64,000 nt of DNA from Pyropia haitanensis (lineage: Eukaryota > Rhodophyta > Bangiophyceae > Bangiales > Bangiaceae): contig SDUX01000003.1 in NCBI GenBank assembly GCA_008729055.1, positions 1,736,001 through 1,800,000 of the forward strand, in the 5' to 3' direction. The notes beneath the pieces are model-generated. The model saw nothing but the letters and a program-made list of their open reading frames with translations. It did not search any database and was not told the DNA's origin. A program made the translations under genes and the position numbers. Shown piece after piece: positions 1 through 9,137 of the stretch. Each line of letters begins with the position of its first letter. Position 1 is the first letter of the stretch.

Positions 1-1261
1 GTGAGAGAGCGAGGGGACAGCGGGAAGCGGGGAGCGGGGAAGGGGGGGTCAGAGGGGACGGACGAGGTGGGGTAAGCGAGGGGACGGACGGAGCGAGGGG
101 AGCGAGGGGTCGAGAGACGAAGAGACGGGGACTGCAAGACGTGCCTAAATGGTGGGCGGCGGCGGGGCCAGCAACCAGCCAGCGGCGGCGGGGGTGGCGG
201 CCGGCCGGCGGCCGGCCGGCGGCGGCGGGAGGGAAGCGGCCGGCCGGCGACAGCGGCGGCGGGGGTGGCCAGTCGACGGCGGCGGAGGTCGCGGCGGGGA
301 GAGATGGGCCAGCAGGCGGAAGCGGGGTGGGGGGCGCCAGCTGGCGGCAGCGCAACGGCAGCGGCGGCAACGGGGGGGAGGGGCGGAGACAAGCCGGCGG
401 CGGCGGGGGCAGTGGCCAGCCGTCGGCAGCGGGAGAAGAGGTCAGCAGGCGGCGCCAGTGGCCCCGGCGCGGCGGTGATGGGCAGCAAGTGGCGGCGGCG
501 GCAACGGCGGTGGGGCAGCGGTCGGTGGCGGCGGCAGCGGCGGTGAGGCAGCGGCCGGCGGCGGCGGTGGCGGTGGCGGCAAGAAAGCGGCTGCGGCGGC
601 AGAGGAAGGGGAGCAGCAGCCAGTCGGCGGTGGCAGCGACGGCAGCCAGCCGACGGCGGTGGCGGGGGGGCGGCGGCTAGCCGGCGGCGACAGGGGCGGC
701 GGCTGACGGCGGGCGGCCAGCTGGCAGCGACGGGGGGCGGCGGCCAGCCGGCTGCAGTGATGGCGATGGCGGGCGGGCAGCAGCAGCCAGGGGCAACGGT
801 GGAGAAGGGTGGGCCGCCAAAGGCCGCGGCGGCGGCGGGGGGACGGCGGGGTCGCGACGACCACGTACCGTCCGTCGTCTTAACATTCGGCGGCGGGGGC
901 GGTAGCGGTGACCTCACCTCTGTTGGACTAGACTGGAAAGGCAAGACTGAATCTTTTGTAAAAATCGCCACGAGAGAGCACGATCAAGATAAATGATATA
1001 ATTATTTACAAGTCACATGTACACAATCGAAGGACCAGAGGCTACTTTGGTTGAAGGCGCCGTCGACGAGAAGTCTCGTCTTCGGCACGCAAGTCTCGTC
1101 ACCAGCAGAGGGTTGCTTTGGTGTCACAGGCATCTCTCCCGAGTGGCACGCTAGGCGAACCCCTTCCTCAACCGTGTTTCTCGACAGTGGTCGCTCCTGC
1201 CCGCGGCAATCTGTCTACTGCACCAAGGCCGCTGCTTGTCTCAGAGCGTCCTTTCGGCACT
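1..1261. other. GC-rich low-complexity region upstream of the NIFK-like gene
   Basis: About the first 110 bases repeat a GAGCGAGGGG-like unit. Roughly 170-860 is dense in GGC/GCC and CCGGCCGG runs, and every open frame on both strands there is only Arg/Gly/Ala/Pro, as expected of GC-rich non-coding DNA. From about 940 the composition drops to ordinary mixed sequence, which is likely the promoter and 5' leader of the next gene. I see no conserved protein here. Confidence 0.6.
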
Positions 1262-2095
1262 ATGGCGCGTGCGCCGAAGAAGAAGCAGAGGGTAGTGGGG
1301 CCCGCCCCTGTCGCAGCCGAGACTGCGGATGCAGCCATGGCGACAGGAGCAGACACCCCTCCCCGGTCTGTGCCCGTTAAGAAACTGGTGCAGCCGGCTG
1401 TGGACGCGGCCGAAGTCGCCCTCAAGGCGGCTGACGCCGCCCTCAAGGCGGCCACGGCGGCGGAGAAGAAGGCGGCGGCCAGGGCAGCGGCCAAGGCCGC
1501 GACTGCGGCGGCGGCGCTCAAGGCTGCCCGCAAGGTGCGGCGGGCAGAGCGTCGCGGGGAGAAGCGGACCGCCGCGGCTGCTGTCGAAGCGGCCGAGGAC
1601 GACGCGACCGACCCGGCCAGCCCCTATCGTGGGGTGCTGTACATTGGTCACCTGCCGCACGGCTTTTACGAGGAGCAGCTGCGCGGCTTTTTCTCCCAGT
1701 TTGGTACCGTCTTGCGGGTGCGGGTGGCGCGCTCCAAAAAGACCGCCCGCGCCAAGGGCTACGGCTGGGTCCAGTTTGCCAACGACGCGGTGGCCCGCAT
1801 CGCCGCCGAGACGATGAATGGGTACCTCCTCTTTGGGCGTCTCCTGGACGTGCACCTGGTGCCCGCCGAGCGGCAGCACGCGCGGATGTGGAACGGCGCG
1901 GACCGCGTCTGGCGCCGTATCCCGTGGCGGGTTATTGAGCGCCAGCGGCACAACGGGGCGGAGCCGGTGGCGGCCGCGGCGCGCCGCACGGCGCGGCTCG
2001 CTGGCCGCGCGAAGATGGCGTCTAGGAAGCTGGCCGCAGCGGGTGTCCAGTACGACGTGCCCGCACCTATTGGGCCGGTGCCACAGCCCAAGTGA
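1262..2095 (+). CDS. NIFK: NIFK/Nop15-like nucleolar RRM protein
   Basis: A single-exon gene for 277 residues. The ATG at 1262 is the first in frame; the frame is open further 5' only without an ATG. The N-terminus has a basic KKKQR patch and then a long Ala/Lys/Arg helix-like stretch (about residues 45-105) that could be a coiled or RNA-contacting helix. One RRM spans about residues 123-203: RNP2 is LYIGHLPHG and RNP1 is KGYGWVQF. The segment after it, with RMWNGADRVWRRIPWR, resembles the post-RRM region of the NIFK/Nop15 family, which acts in the nucleolus in pre-60S ribosome assembly. The C-terminus is basic. It converges on the Mei2-like gene on the other strand. The RRM is certain; the NIFK assignment is inferred from RRM type, the tail and the small size. 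Confidence 0.8.
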   Translation: MARAPKKKQRVVGPAPVAAETADAAMATGADTPPRSVPVKKLVQPAVDAAEVALKAADAALKAATAAEKKAAARAAAKAATAAAALKAARKVRRAERRGEKRTAAAAVEAAEDDATDPASPYRGVLYIGHLPHGFYEEQLRGFFSQFGTVLRVRVARSKKTARAKGYGWVQFANDAVARIAAETMNGYLLFGRLLDVHLVPAERQHARMWNGADRVWRRIPWRVIERQRHNGAEPVAAAARRTARLAGRAKMASRKLAAAGVQYDVPAPIGPVPQPK

Positions 2096-2810
2096 GCTGC
2101 TACGCCGGTAGTAGCGGACCTAGGAAGTGTAGGCCGGTGCCGTGCCGATGGACACATCACGCCAAGGCCTCCCGAGAATGGCGCGGCGTTCCATGCCGCA
2201 AGGACTCAATTTGACCACTGCCTCGACGCACCTCTGCAACGACAGCTTCGTCTGCTCTCCTTTGCATCAAGCGCATGTCTATTTTTTCTTTCTCCATCGC
2301 GGGCTTGAGACGCCCAAAGCGTGTTGACGGCGGCGCCCGTGGAGGTCCATGCGCGTGGTTGAGGAGGTTGCTTGTCTTCTATAAGGAAAAAAAGAATGTT
2401 ACTCCTCAATGCAGTGCTGCATACCGAGGCAGGCACGGCAAACCAAAAGAGATTCCCATCGCAGGGAGAGCCGTGAGACAAGCTACACGCAGCAACAGAG
2501 CACCCGGACGGCGCTCCGGGCCAAGCACAAACAAAAAAAACAGCACGACAACCATCTGCGATCAACACAGGCTGTGCAAAACAAAAAAGAACAAAAACGG
2601 AGCGCAGAAGAAAAAAATATCGGGCGGTAGAACACCCCAGGATGGCAACGCCATCCAAGAACAAAACTGGGACCGAGAGAGAAGCCCAAGACGTCAACAA
2701 CATCAACAAAAAAAATGGCACGAGATGCAGCCGCCGATGGCTTCAGAGGCGCCACAAAGGAGCAAAAAAAAAACACCCAACGCACTGCGTAGGGCAGAGG
2801 CGGGCGACAC
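2096..2810. other. Convergent 3' spacer
   Basis: Spacer between the 3' ends of the NIFK-like gene (+) and the Mei2-like gene (-). It is less GC-rich than its surroundings, and its second half has many short A runs on the + strand (T runs on the Mei2-like transcript strand). These may be 3' UTR sequence for the minus-strand gene. No conserved coding sequence is seen. Confidence 0.5.
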
Positions 2811-5480
2811 TCAGCGGACACGGGAAGTACCCGAGGAGCGGCCGTCCAGCGTGTCCCGTTGGCTGCCCATGTGCCCGCTGCGGCCGTGCTGAGAACGGTG
2901 AGGCGAGCCCGCCTCCCCGTCGCGCAACGCTCGTGCCTCGCGCACAGACGGCCCCCGGCGGGTGCGCACGTTCGGACCGACCGGAAACGGCTCCAGCTCC
3001 CCGGCCGAGTTGAACAACACCGGACGATACTCGGCCTGCTCGTTCATCAGTGAGCTGTTCTGGAAGTGCGTGATCAGACTGGCCTTGCCCTGCAGCCGAG
3101 CATACGCCACCTCGCACACCTTGGAGGAGTTGAACTTGCTCCACTTGTGGCCGTGGAAGTCGGCATAAAACTTGATGATCAGCCGTGGGTGCACCAGGTT
3201 GATGAACGCGTAGCCAACGTTGGCGTTCTGCTCAAAGTCCACAGGGAGGTAGATAAAGTCAAAGGCGCCCTTGTGATTCTCCAACAGCGTGTCCAGCAAC
3301 ATGGGCTGCGTGTACTTGTTGGGAAGGTTACGAAGCATCAGCGTCGTCCGCTGATCCTCCCCCGACGCCACGCGCTCCAGGTCCAGCTGAAACTTGTTGG
3401 CCTTGCCCACGCCACTGCCACGACCGGGCGAGACGGTGATGGTCGACGGCACACGCCGGCACGAGGCCAGGTGCGTCACTCGGTCGCCACCAACGGCCGC
3501 GACGCCGACAAGAGGACGACTCGGTGAGAAAGGCGGCGACAGGGGCGACAGCGGCGGCGAGCGCCGCGGTGGGGACAGCGACCCCGACGCCAGGCACAGG
3601 GAGGACATCTCCCAGTCCGGCATCACAGCGCTCGCAGAAAACGGCGGGGTGCGGTCCGCCGACATTCCGTGATCGCTGTGGCCAACGCCGCGGCGGCCGC
3701 CGTCGTAGCTGCCGCCGCCACCGCCGCCCAGTCGGGCGGGACCAACGACATCCGAGACGCCACCGCCAAACGACAAAGACGAGCCCGCACGCGACGCGGG
3801 AGGGGAGGTCGGCACGCCGCGCCCCCCCGGACGAGATACCTCCACTTTGATCTTCTTGCCGTTGATTTCTGCCTTGTTCAGCTGGCGCAGCGCCTTTTGC
3901 GCGTCGCGAACGTCAAAGAACTCCACAAACCGATGGTGACGCTTCGTCGGTGTCTCTCGAATCTCCTTGACGTCCCCGTAGGAGCTAAACAGCGCGCGCA
4001 CGTCCTCTGCCGTCGTCGACGCGTCCATGTTGAACACAACCAGTGTCCCGAGGTTGAGCGGGTCCACCCCGTCGCGTGAAACGCTGCCTGCTGCAGGGAC
4101 GGCACCAACAGCGGGGCACCAAAAGCGGGCAACCAGTTTGCGGTCAAACCAGGGCATCCCGTCCAGCTGCCGTACCGCCAGACGCGCGTGACGGACGTCA
4201 TAAAAAGCAGCCGTGACGCTCCCCCGCCCGCCACGGGCACGTAGCTGCGCGCCAAGCTCCCGCAAAGGGCCATACACCGACAGCGCGGTGCGGAGGTCGT
4301 CATCATCCACTCCCGGCGGCAGGTTCTTAATGATGACGCTCCGCATCGGGTGGGCGCTCTCCACTCCGGATGCTGCATTGTCGCTGCACGCACTAAACGA
4401 GCAGCTTCGCAGAGGGGACGGGCGCGGCGAGCACTGCTGCACCGCCCCACGGGCGCCGCTGCGGGAGTGGGAGGCGTAGCCAGACGCGTCGGGTGCAACA
4501 GCCGCCTCGGGGGGCGCTTCCGCGCACAGCCTCGGCCGACCAAGCAGTTGGCGTCCCACGTCCAGCTCCCCACAAAAGTCAACCGCCACGGCCTTGCCGG
4601 GGTAGCCCCCCAGCAGCGGCGCACTCTGCGGGTGGCCATACGGGCTCTGCCCTTGCTGCGCCGACGCACCTTGCACCTGCGCAGTGTCGCCAACAAAAAC
4701 AGACGAGCCGAGCAAGCAAAACGCGTCTGACACCGCCGCAGACATGTCACCGCCATACACGTCCTCTGGTCGCAAACTCGGGAAACGCCCGTCGCCGAGC
4801 GGCGGCCCCCCTTCCCCTGGCCGGCGGCCACCAAAGCGCCCATCCACCGGGAGCCCCCCCCCGGCGCCACAGCCCAACCGCTGCGGCTCCACGCCCGCGT
4901 ACCAGCCGGTGGGCACAGACGACGCGGACATGGGCGGGGAGGAGGTGCCAATGGGGGCCATGGACCTCCCCATCGCTCGGCCGCCAGAGGAGGTCACGAG
5001 AGGCAGGTCAAACTCTGGGGAGAGAGCGTCTACGCCCACGGCACCGAGGTCAGTGTCCGAGACCGGGCTGAGCTCCGAACTGCTGTCAAAGGCGCCGGAA
5101 AACATCGCCGACGACGACACCGCCGCGGGCACAGATGGCTCGGCGCCACCTGCAGGGCGCTCCGCGGGCACTGCCGCGGGGGCCACGCGCCCCCCAGCCG
5201 GCTGGAGCCCGGCGTGGGCGCCGCACCCCAACTGGGGAGACGGCGGGCCCGCCGGCACCACCCCCGCTGTCGTGTCCAGGCGCCACCCAGGCGGTGGCGG
5301 CACGACACCGCCTTGGCGCGCCTCGCCGCCCGGTGCGCCGGCCCCGAACACCAAACCCGGGGACCACCCGCCGGGTGGCGCCAGCGCCGAGAGCAGGCGC
5401 GGGCGCAGCGGGGAGCCACCGCCACCGCGACCGTCGACACCGCTGACACCGCCGCCACCGCCGCCACCACCCCCCTCCAT
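2811..5480 (-). CDS. Mei2-like RNA-binding protein with three RRMs
   Basis: A single long exon for about 889 residues; the first in-frame ATG is at 5480. The N-terminal 370 residues are Gly/Pro/Ser-rich and disordered. RRM1 begins near residue 377 (VIIKNLPPGVDDDDL) and RRM2 near 477 (LGTLVVFNMDAS, then RHHRFVEFFDVRDA). After a Ser/Pro/Gly linker comes the C-terminal Mei2-type RRM near 712-820, with TLMLRNLPNKYTQPMLLD, FDFIYLPVDF, NVGYAFINL and HGHKWSKFNSSKVCEVAYA. This third RRM is the family hallmark. Mei2-like proteins bind RNA and control meiosis entry or development in fungi and plants. The tail after RRM3 is short and basic. No intron is needed. The family call is very firm; the biological process in this organism is unknown. 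Confidence 0.92.
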   Translation of the reverse strand: MEGGGGGGGGGVSGVDGRGGGGSPLRPRLLSALAPPGGWSPGLVFGAGAPGGEARQGGVVPPPPGWRLDTTAGVVPAGPPSPQLGCGAHAGLQPAGGRVAPAAVPAERPAGGAEPSVPAAVSSSAMFSGAFDSSSELSPVSDTDLGAVGVDALSPEFDLPLVTSSGGRAMGRSMAPIGTSSPPMSASSVPTGWYAGVEPQRLGCGAGGGLPVDGRFGGRRPGEGGPPLGDGRFPSLRPEDVYGGDMSAAVSDAFCLLGSSVFVGDTAQVQGASAQQGQSPYGHPQSAPLLGGYPGKAVAVDFCGELDVGRQLLGRPRLCAEAPPEAAVAPDASGYASHSRSGARGAVQQCSPRPSPLRSCSFSACSDNAASGVESAHPMRSVIIKNLPPGVDDDDLRTALSVYGPLRELGAQLRARGGRGSVTAAFYDVRHARLAVRQLDGMPWFDRKLVARFWCPAVGAVPAAGSVSRDGVDPLNLGTLVVFNMDASTTAEDVRALFSSYGDVKEIRETPTKRHHRFVEFFDVRDAQKALRQLNKAEINGKKIKVEVSRPGGRGVPTSPPASRAGSSLSFGGGVSDVVGPARLGGGGGGSYDGGRRGVGHSDHGMSADRTPPFSASAVMPDWEMSSLCLASGSLSPPRRSPPLSPLSPPFSPSRPLVGVAAVGGDRVTHLASCRRVPSTITVSPGRGSGVGKANKFQLDLERVASGEDQRTTLMLRNLPNKYTQPMLLDTLLENHKGAFDFIYLPVDFEQNANVGYAFINLVHPRLIIKFYADFHGHKWSKFNSSKVCEVAYARLQGKASLITHFQNSSLMNEQAEYRPVLFNSAGELEPFPVGPNVRTRRGPSVREARALRDGEAGSPHRSQHGRSGHMGSQRDTLDGRSSGTSRVR

Positions 5481-6927
5481 CGCCCGGCGGGCCAACGCCT
5501 AGACCCGGTCGCCGCCGCCGCCGCCGCCACACTCGCCGTCCGAGCGCCACGAGACGCCCCACATCTAAACGGGAGCGCACGGACGCGCGGGGGGGCGCCC
5601 GGCGCCGCGCCAGCGCCCTTGGGGACTGCACGGAGGGCGCCGCCCTGCCGATGGGAAAAAAGCCCGCCAAGATGACCGGCAGGGTGCGCCTGCGCAGGGA
5701 CGGGGGGAGCGTGGGGGGGACGGTGAGGAGGGGGTGGGGAGATGTCCAAGACGCCCGCAGAAGACAGGCGGCACCCGACCACGCGGGTCTGCCAGAATGG
5801 AACGCCTTACGCGGTGCCAGAGACCTAGCTACGCGGGGCAACACGAACAAGGCTGGGACACACGGGGCGGCACCACCAGCTGGGAGAGTCGCCCGGGGGT
5901 GGCAGTCGCGGCCAGCCGGGAGCGTTGAAAAGGACGCTGCCGACGGTGGGGATCAATTGGATGCGCTCCGCGCCCCCCCCCCCCCCCCGGCGTGTCTGTG
6001 CAGGACGGGCGCACGCACGCGGTGCACGCACGCAGCCGCCCGGTGCCCCCCCAGCGACCACCCCACCGCACGCGACCGCACCACCGCGGCGTGAACGCGC
6101 AGCCACGCGGCTCCCCGGCGGGCGCTCGGGAGCCCGCGGGGTCTGGGCGTGGCCGGAGGGGGTGCCCCCAAGAAAGGAGCCCCTACCCGTCCCCCCCCTC
6201 CCCGCGCCTTCTCCTGACCAACACCAACCCCCTCCCTCACCCCCCCCCCTTCCGCACCCCCCCACACGCACAGGCGGTGGATGCGCACAAAAAACAGACG
6301 GAACACCCAAGGCGCGGCACGACCACCACGACAGCCCGTCTTCTCTCCCCTCTGGTTGGCCGAGGGGCGGCCCCACTGCAATTTCCGCCGCGGCTGCCCA
6401 CCCTGGCGCTTGGGGTGCACGCAAAAAAAGAAGAAAAAAAAAACGCTGGCGTGGCTCGCGGCGCGCCGGCGCGCTGATCTGTCCCGCCCCTCCCCCCACG
6501 AGCGGCGCCACGAGTGCGTGCAGGCCAGCTGGGCTTGTGGGCGTGCGCCGCTCCAAGCGCACGCGCAGGCCGCGTGCCGCGACGGTGGGCCCCTCCGAGG
6601 CACACCGCCGCAGCGAAGCAGTGGCGCCCCCGTTCCAAGCACACCACTGGCCGGCGACCGCGGGAGATGAGGCGCGGAAAAAATATCTCGACCGCAATCT
6701 CGTATCTGTCAGCTCGCACGTTGAGAGTACACGCTCCAAAGTGCTCAGGCCGGTAAGATATCACAATTGGTCAAGATTTCACTTTGGGACACACCGAGGC
6801 TCTGCGGCTCCAGGCTCGTCCCGCCGCGCATCGGCGATCCGCCCGACGGCGCTCACTCCTCCCACAGCCAGAGCCCCCCCCCCAGCCTCCACTGCCCGCT
6901 CGTCCCGCCCTGGCTGCGGCCGCCACC
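5481..6927. promoter_or_regulatory. Divergent intergenic region (Mei2-like / aminotransferase)
   Basis: The two flanking genes are transcribed away from each other, so both promoters should lie here. It contains C runs (about 5970-5990 and 6190-6260) and an A-rich patch near 6425-6442. A less GC-rich stretch at 6670-6790 includes ACAATTGGTCAA, an inverted CCAAT-type core about 160 bases before the aminotransferase ATG. No conserved protein was found in any frame. Confidence 0.45.
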
Positions 6928-8412
6928 ATGGTGGCGGCCGGCACCACCGCCGGAGGCGCTGTCGGCGTCGTCGGCAAGGCCCTCCGCGTGGCCGCCCGGT
7001 CTGCCGTCCCCTCCTTTCGCGTCATGGACGTGATGCGCGCGGCAGTTGCCGCCGAGGCGGCGGCCGCGGCCACGGGCGGCCCGCGAGTGCTGCACCTGGA
7101 AGTGGGGCAGCCCGCGTCTCCCGCACCGGCGCCCGCGCGCGCGGCCGCTGTGGCGGCGCTCGGGGATGGCGGCGGGCCTATGGGCTACACCTCTGCCGCG
7201 GGCGAGGTGGCTCTCCGGTCCGCCATTGCCGCGTCCTACGCGGCCGCCACGGGGGTGGCGGACGTGACGGCCGAAGACGTGGTCATCACGGCAGGCTCGT
7301 CTGCGGCGTTTGTGCTTGCCTTTCTTTCCGCTTTTGACGCGGGCGATCGCGTCGCCACCGCCGTGCCGGGCTACCCACCGTACCGGCACACGCTCTCGGC
7401 GCTGGGGGTGGAGGTGGTGCCGATGCCCGTCGACGCCGCCACCGGCTACCAGCCGACGGTGGACCACATTGTAGCGGCCGCGTCGCGGGCGGGTCCGCTC
7501 GCAGGTGTCATCGTCGCGTCCCCATCCAATCCGACGGGCACGGTGCTGCCGCGGGCGGTGCTGGCCGACATTGCGGCCTACTGTGCGGACCGGCGCATTC
7601 GCCTCATCAGCGATGAGATTTATCACGGCATCACGTTTGGAGACGAGCGTGGCCGCGCTGCCAGCGGTGGCGCAGCGGCCGGCGGCAATGGCGGTGGCGG
7701 CGGCGACGCGACGTGCGTGCTGGGTGTGGACCCGTCGCGGTCCGCGCTGGCAGTGAGCAGCTTTAGCAAGTACCACTGTATGACAGGGTGGCGGCTGGGT
7801 TGGCTCGTCGCGCGGGACCCGGCGCTGCGGGCAGCCATTGAGCGGCTGCAGCAGAGCCTGTATATTTGCGCTCCGGCGGTAGCGCAGGTGGCGGCGGGCG
7901 CCCTGTACGACCCGTCGGCGGTCGCGGCTGCCACTGCCGCCGCCACTGCGGCCACTGCCGCCGCTGCGTCGGCGAGACGAGGCCCCGCCACCATCCCCGC
8001 CCCCGCCGCGGGGAGGCCGCCGCACGCCCATGGTGCTCTGCTTCGACATGATGTGCGGGCGGGCCTGGACGCCCACGTGGCGCGGTACGGGGCTAACGCG
8101 CGGTCGCTGACGGCCGTGCTAGACGCGGCGGGGTGCACCTCGCTGGTCCCCCCTAGCGGCGCCTTTTACATCTACGCCGGCGTCGGGCGGCTGCTGGCCG
8201 CGTCGGGCGAGCACGACAGTGGGGCCCTGTGTGGGCGGCTGCTTGCGGATACGGGCGTCGCCGTGACGCCCGGGGATGACTTTGACGCGGAGCGAGGCGG
8301 CGGCTACGTGCGGCTATCGGTGTGTGGTAGCCGGGAGGACGTGGACGATGCGGCGTCGCGGATTTCCAAGTGGGCCACCCACGTGGGCAGCGTGAGGAGG
8401 CGGGCGACATAG
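6928..8412 (+). CDS. PLP-dependent aminotransferase, class I/II
   Basis: A single exon for 494 residues. ATG 6928 lies in a strong CCACCATGG context; the frame is open 5' of it but without another ATG. The fold-type I aminotransferase signatures are present in order: an Asn in SPSNPTG (Asn201), DEIYHGI (Tyr232), the Schiff-base lysine in SSFSKYHCMTGWRLGW (Lys281), and a C-terminal YVRLSVCG whose Arg462 should bind the substrate carboxylate. Such enzymes move amino groups between amino and 2-oxo acids; substrate cannot be read from sequence. Two Ala/Gly-rich inserts (about 7650-7710 and 7920-8020) interrupt the fold in loops. The first 30 residues are Ala/Gly/Val-rich with Arg/Lys but no clear acid, so an organelle transit peptide is possible but not shown. 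Confidence 0.9.
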   Translation: MVAAGTTAGGAVGVVGKALRVAARSAVPSFRVMDVMRAAVAAEAAAAATGGPRVLHLEVGQPASPAPAPARAAAVAALGDGGGPMGYTSAAGEVALRSAIAASYAAATGVADVTAEDVVITAGSSAAFVLAFLSAFDAGDRVATAVPGYPPYRHTLSALGVEVVPMPVDAATGYQPTVDHIVAAASRAGPLAGVIVASPSNPTGTVLPRAVLADIAAYCADRRIRLISDEIYHGITFGDERGRAASGGAAAGGNGGGGGDATCVLGVDPSRSALAVSSFSKYHCMTGWRLGWLVARDPALRAAIERLQQSLYICAPAVAQVAAGALYDPSAVAAATAAATAATAAAASARRGPATIPAPAAGRPPHAHGALLRHDVRAGLDAHVARYGANARSLTAVLDAAGCTSLVPPSGAFYIYAGVGRLLAASGEHDSGALCGRLLADTGVAVTPGDDFDAERGGGYVRLSVCGSREDVDDAASRISKWATHVGSVRRRAT

Positions 8413-9137
8413 GCCAGTTGTCCGCGTCGGTCGGGGCGCGGGGAAGCGGGAAGGAAAAACTCCGAGAGAGCGCAGCCGCAACAACCTCTCTCAGTACACT
8501 CTTCTTGACCTTTAGCAAGCCGTATGGGACGAAGAGAAAGGATATCAACCACAAACTTCCCCAAGGCAAGGAAACACTGTCCCCCGCCTGAGTTGAGTCG
8601 CCCAACTGGGCCTGCAGGTGCGACGCGATTCTCGCTGCCTGGCGTATCCGCCGAGGCGGCGGTGGCGGAGACGTCCGCGCGGGTGTGTCGCCGGCGCCTC
8701 CGGTCGTTCAGGTGGTATGCGTAGCAATCCTCACAACTACGCAGTTACGGTTCTTAATTGAGATGTGGATGCTCAGAGAGCCACGTGTCACATTGACTGA
8801 CTGGAACAGACGCGCGCGCGCCCGTGCGTCGCCCCAAGAGCCGCCTGTCGTGGCTCCGTGTCCGCCCGCCACCGCCGCTCGCGAGCGGGGAGGCGCGGCG
8901 GTGGCGGTCGCCATCTCCCCTCCCGCCGCCGTTGGCGGCTTGGCCTCGTCCCGCTGCCCTCCGAACCCCCCCTCCCTCACCCTGCCCACTACCGCACTCC
9001 CCGTTCCGCATCTACTGGTCGCTTTCCACGCCACTCCCGGGGGGCTTGCGCCCGCCCCCCCCCGACCTTCCTGCCCCCGCGCCGCCCCCTCTCCCTGTCC
9101 CGCCTCGGGGCTTGTGGGCACACCCCACGGTGCCGCA
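8413..9137. other. Spacer and probable leader of the repeat-protein gene
   Basis: It holds the 3' end of the aminotransferase transcript and, from about 8930, a C-rich leader before the ATG at 9138. The open frame of the next gene continues 5' through this stretch, but only from non-ATG codons and without the repeats seen downstream, so I treat it as untranslated. Confidence 0.45.

Noticed and set aside
2811..5480. Mei2-like gene as a PTB/hnRNP-type protein
   Set aside because: The C-terminal RRM with LRNLPNKYTQPML and HGHKWSKFNSSKVCEVAYA is specific to the Mei2 family.
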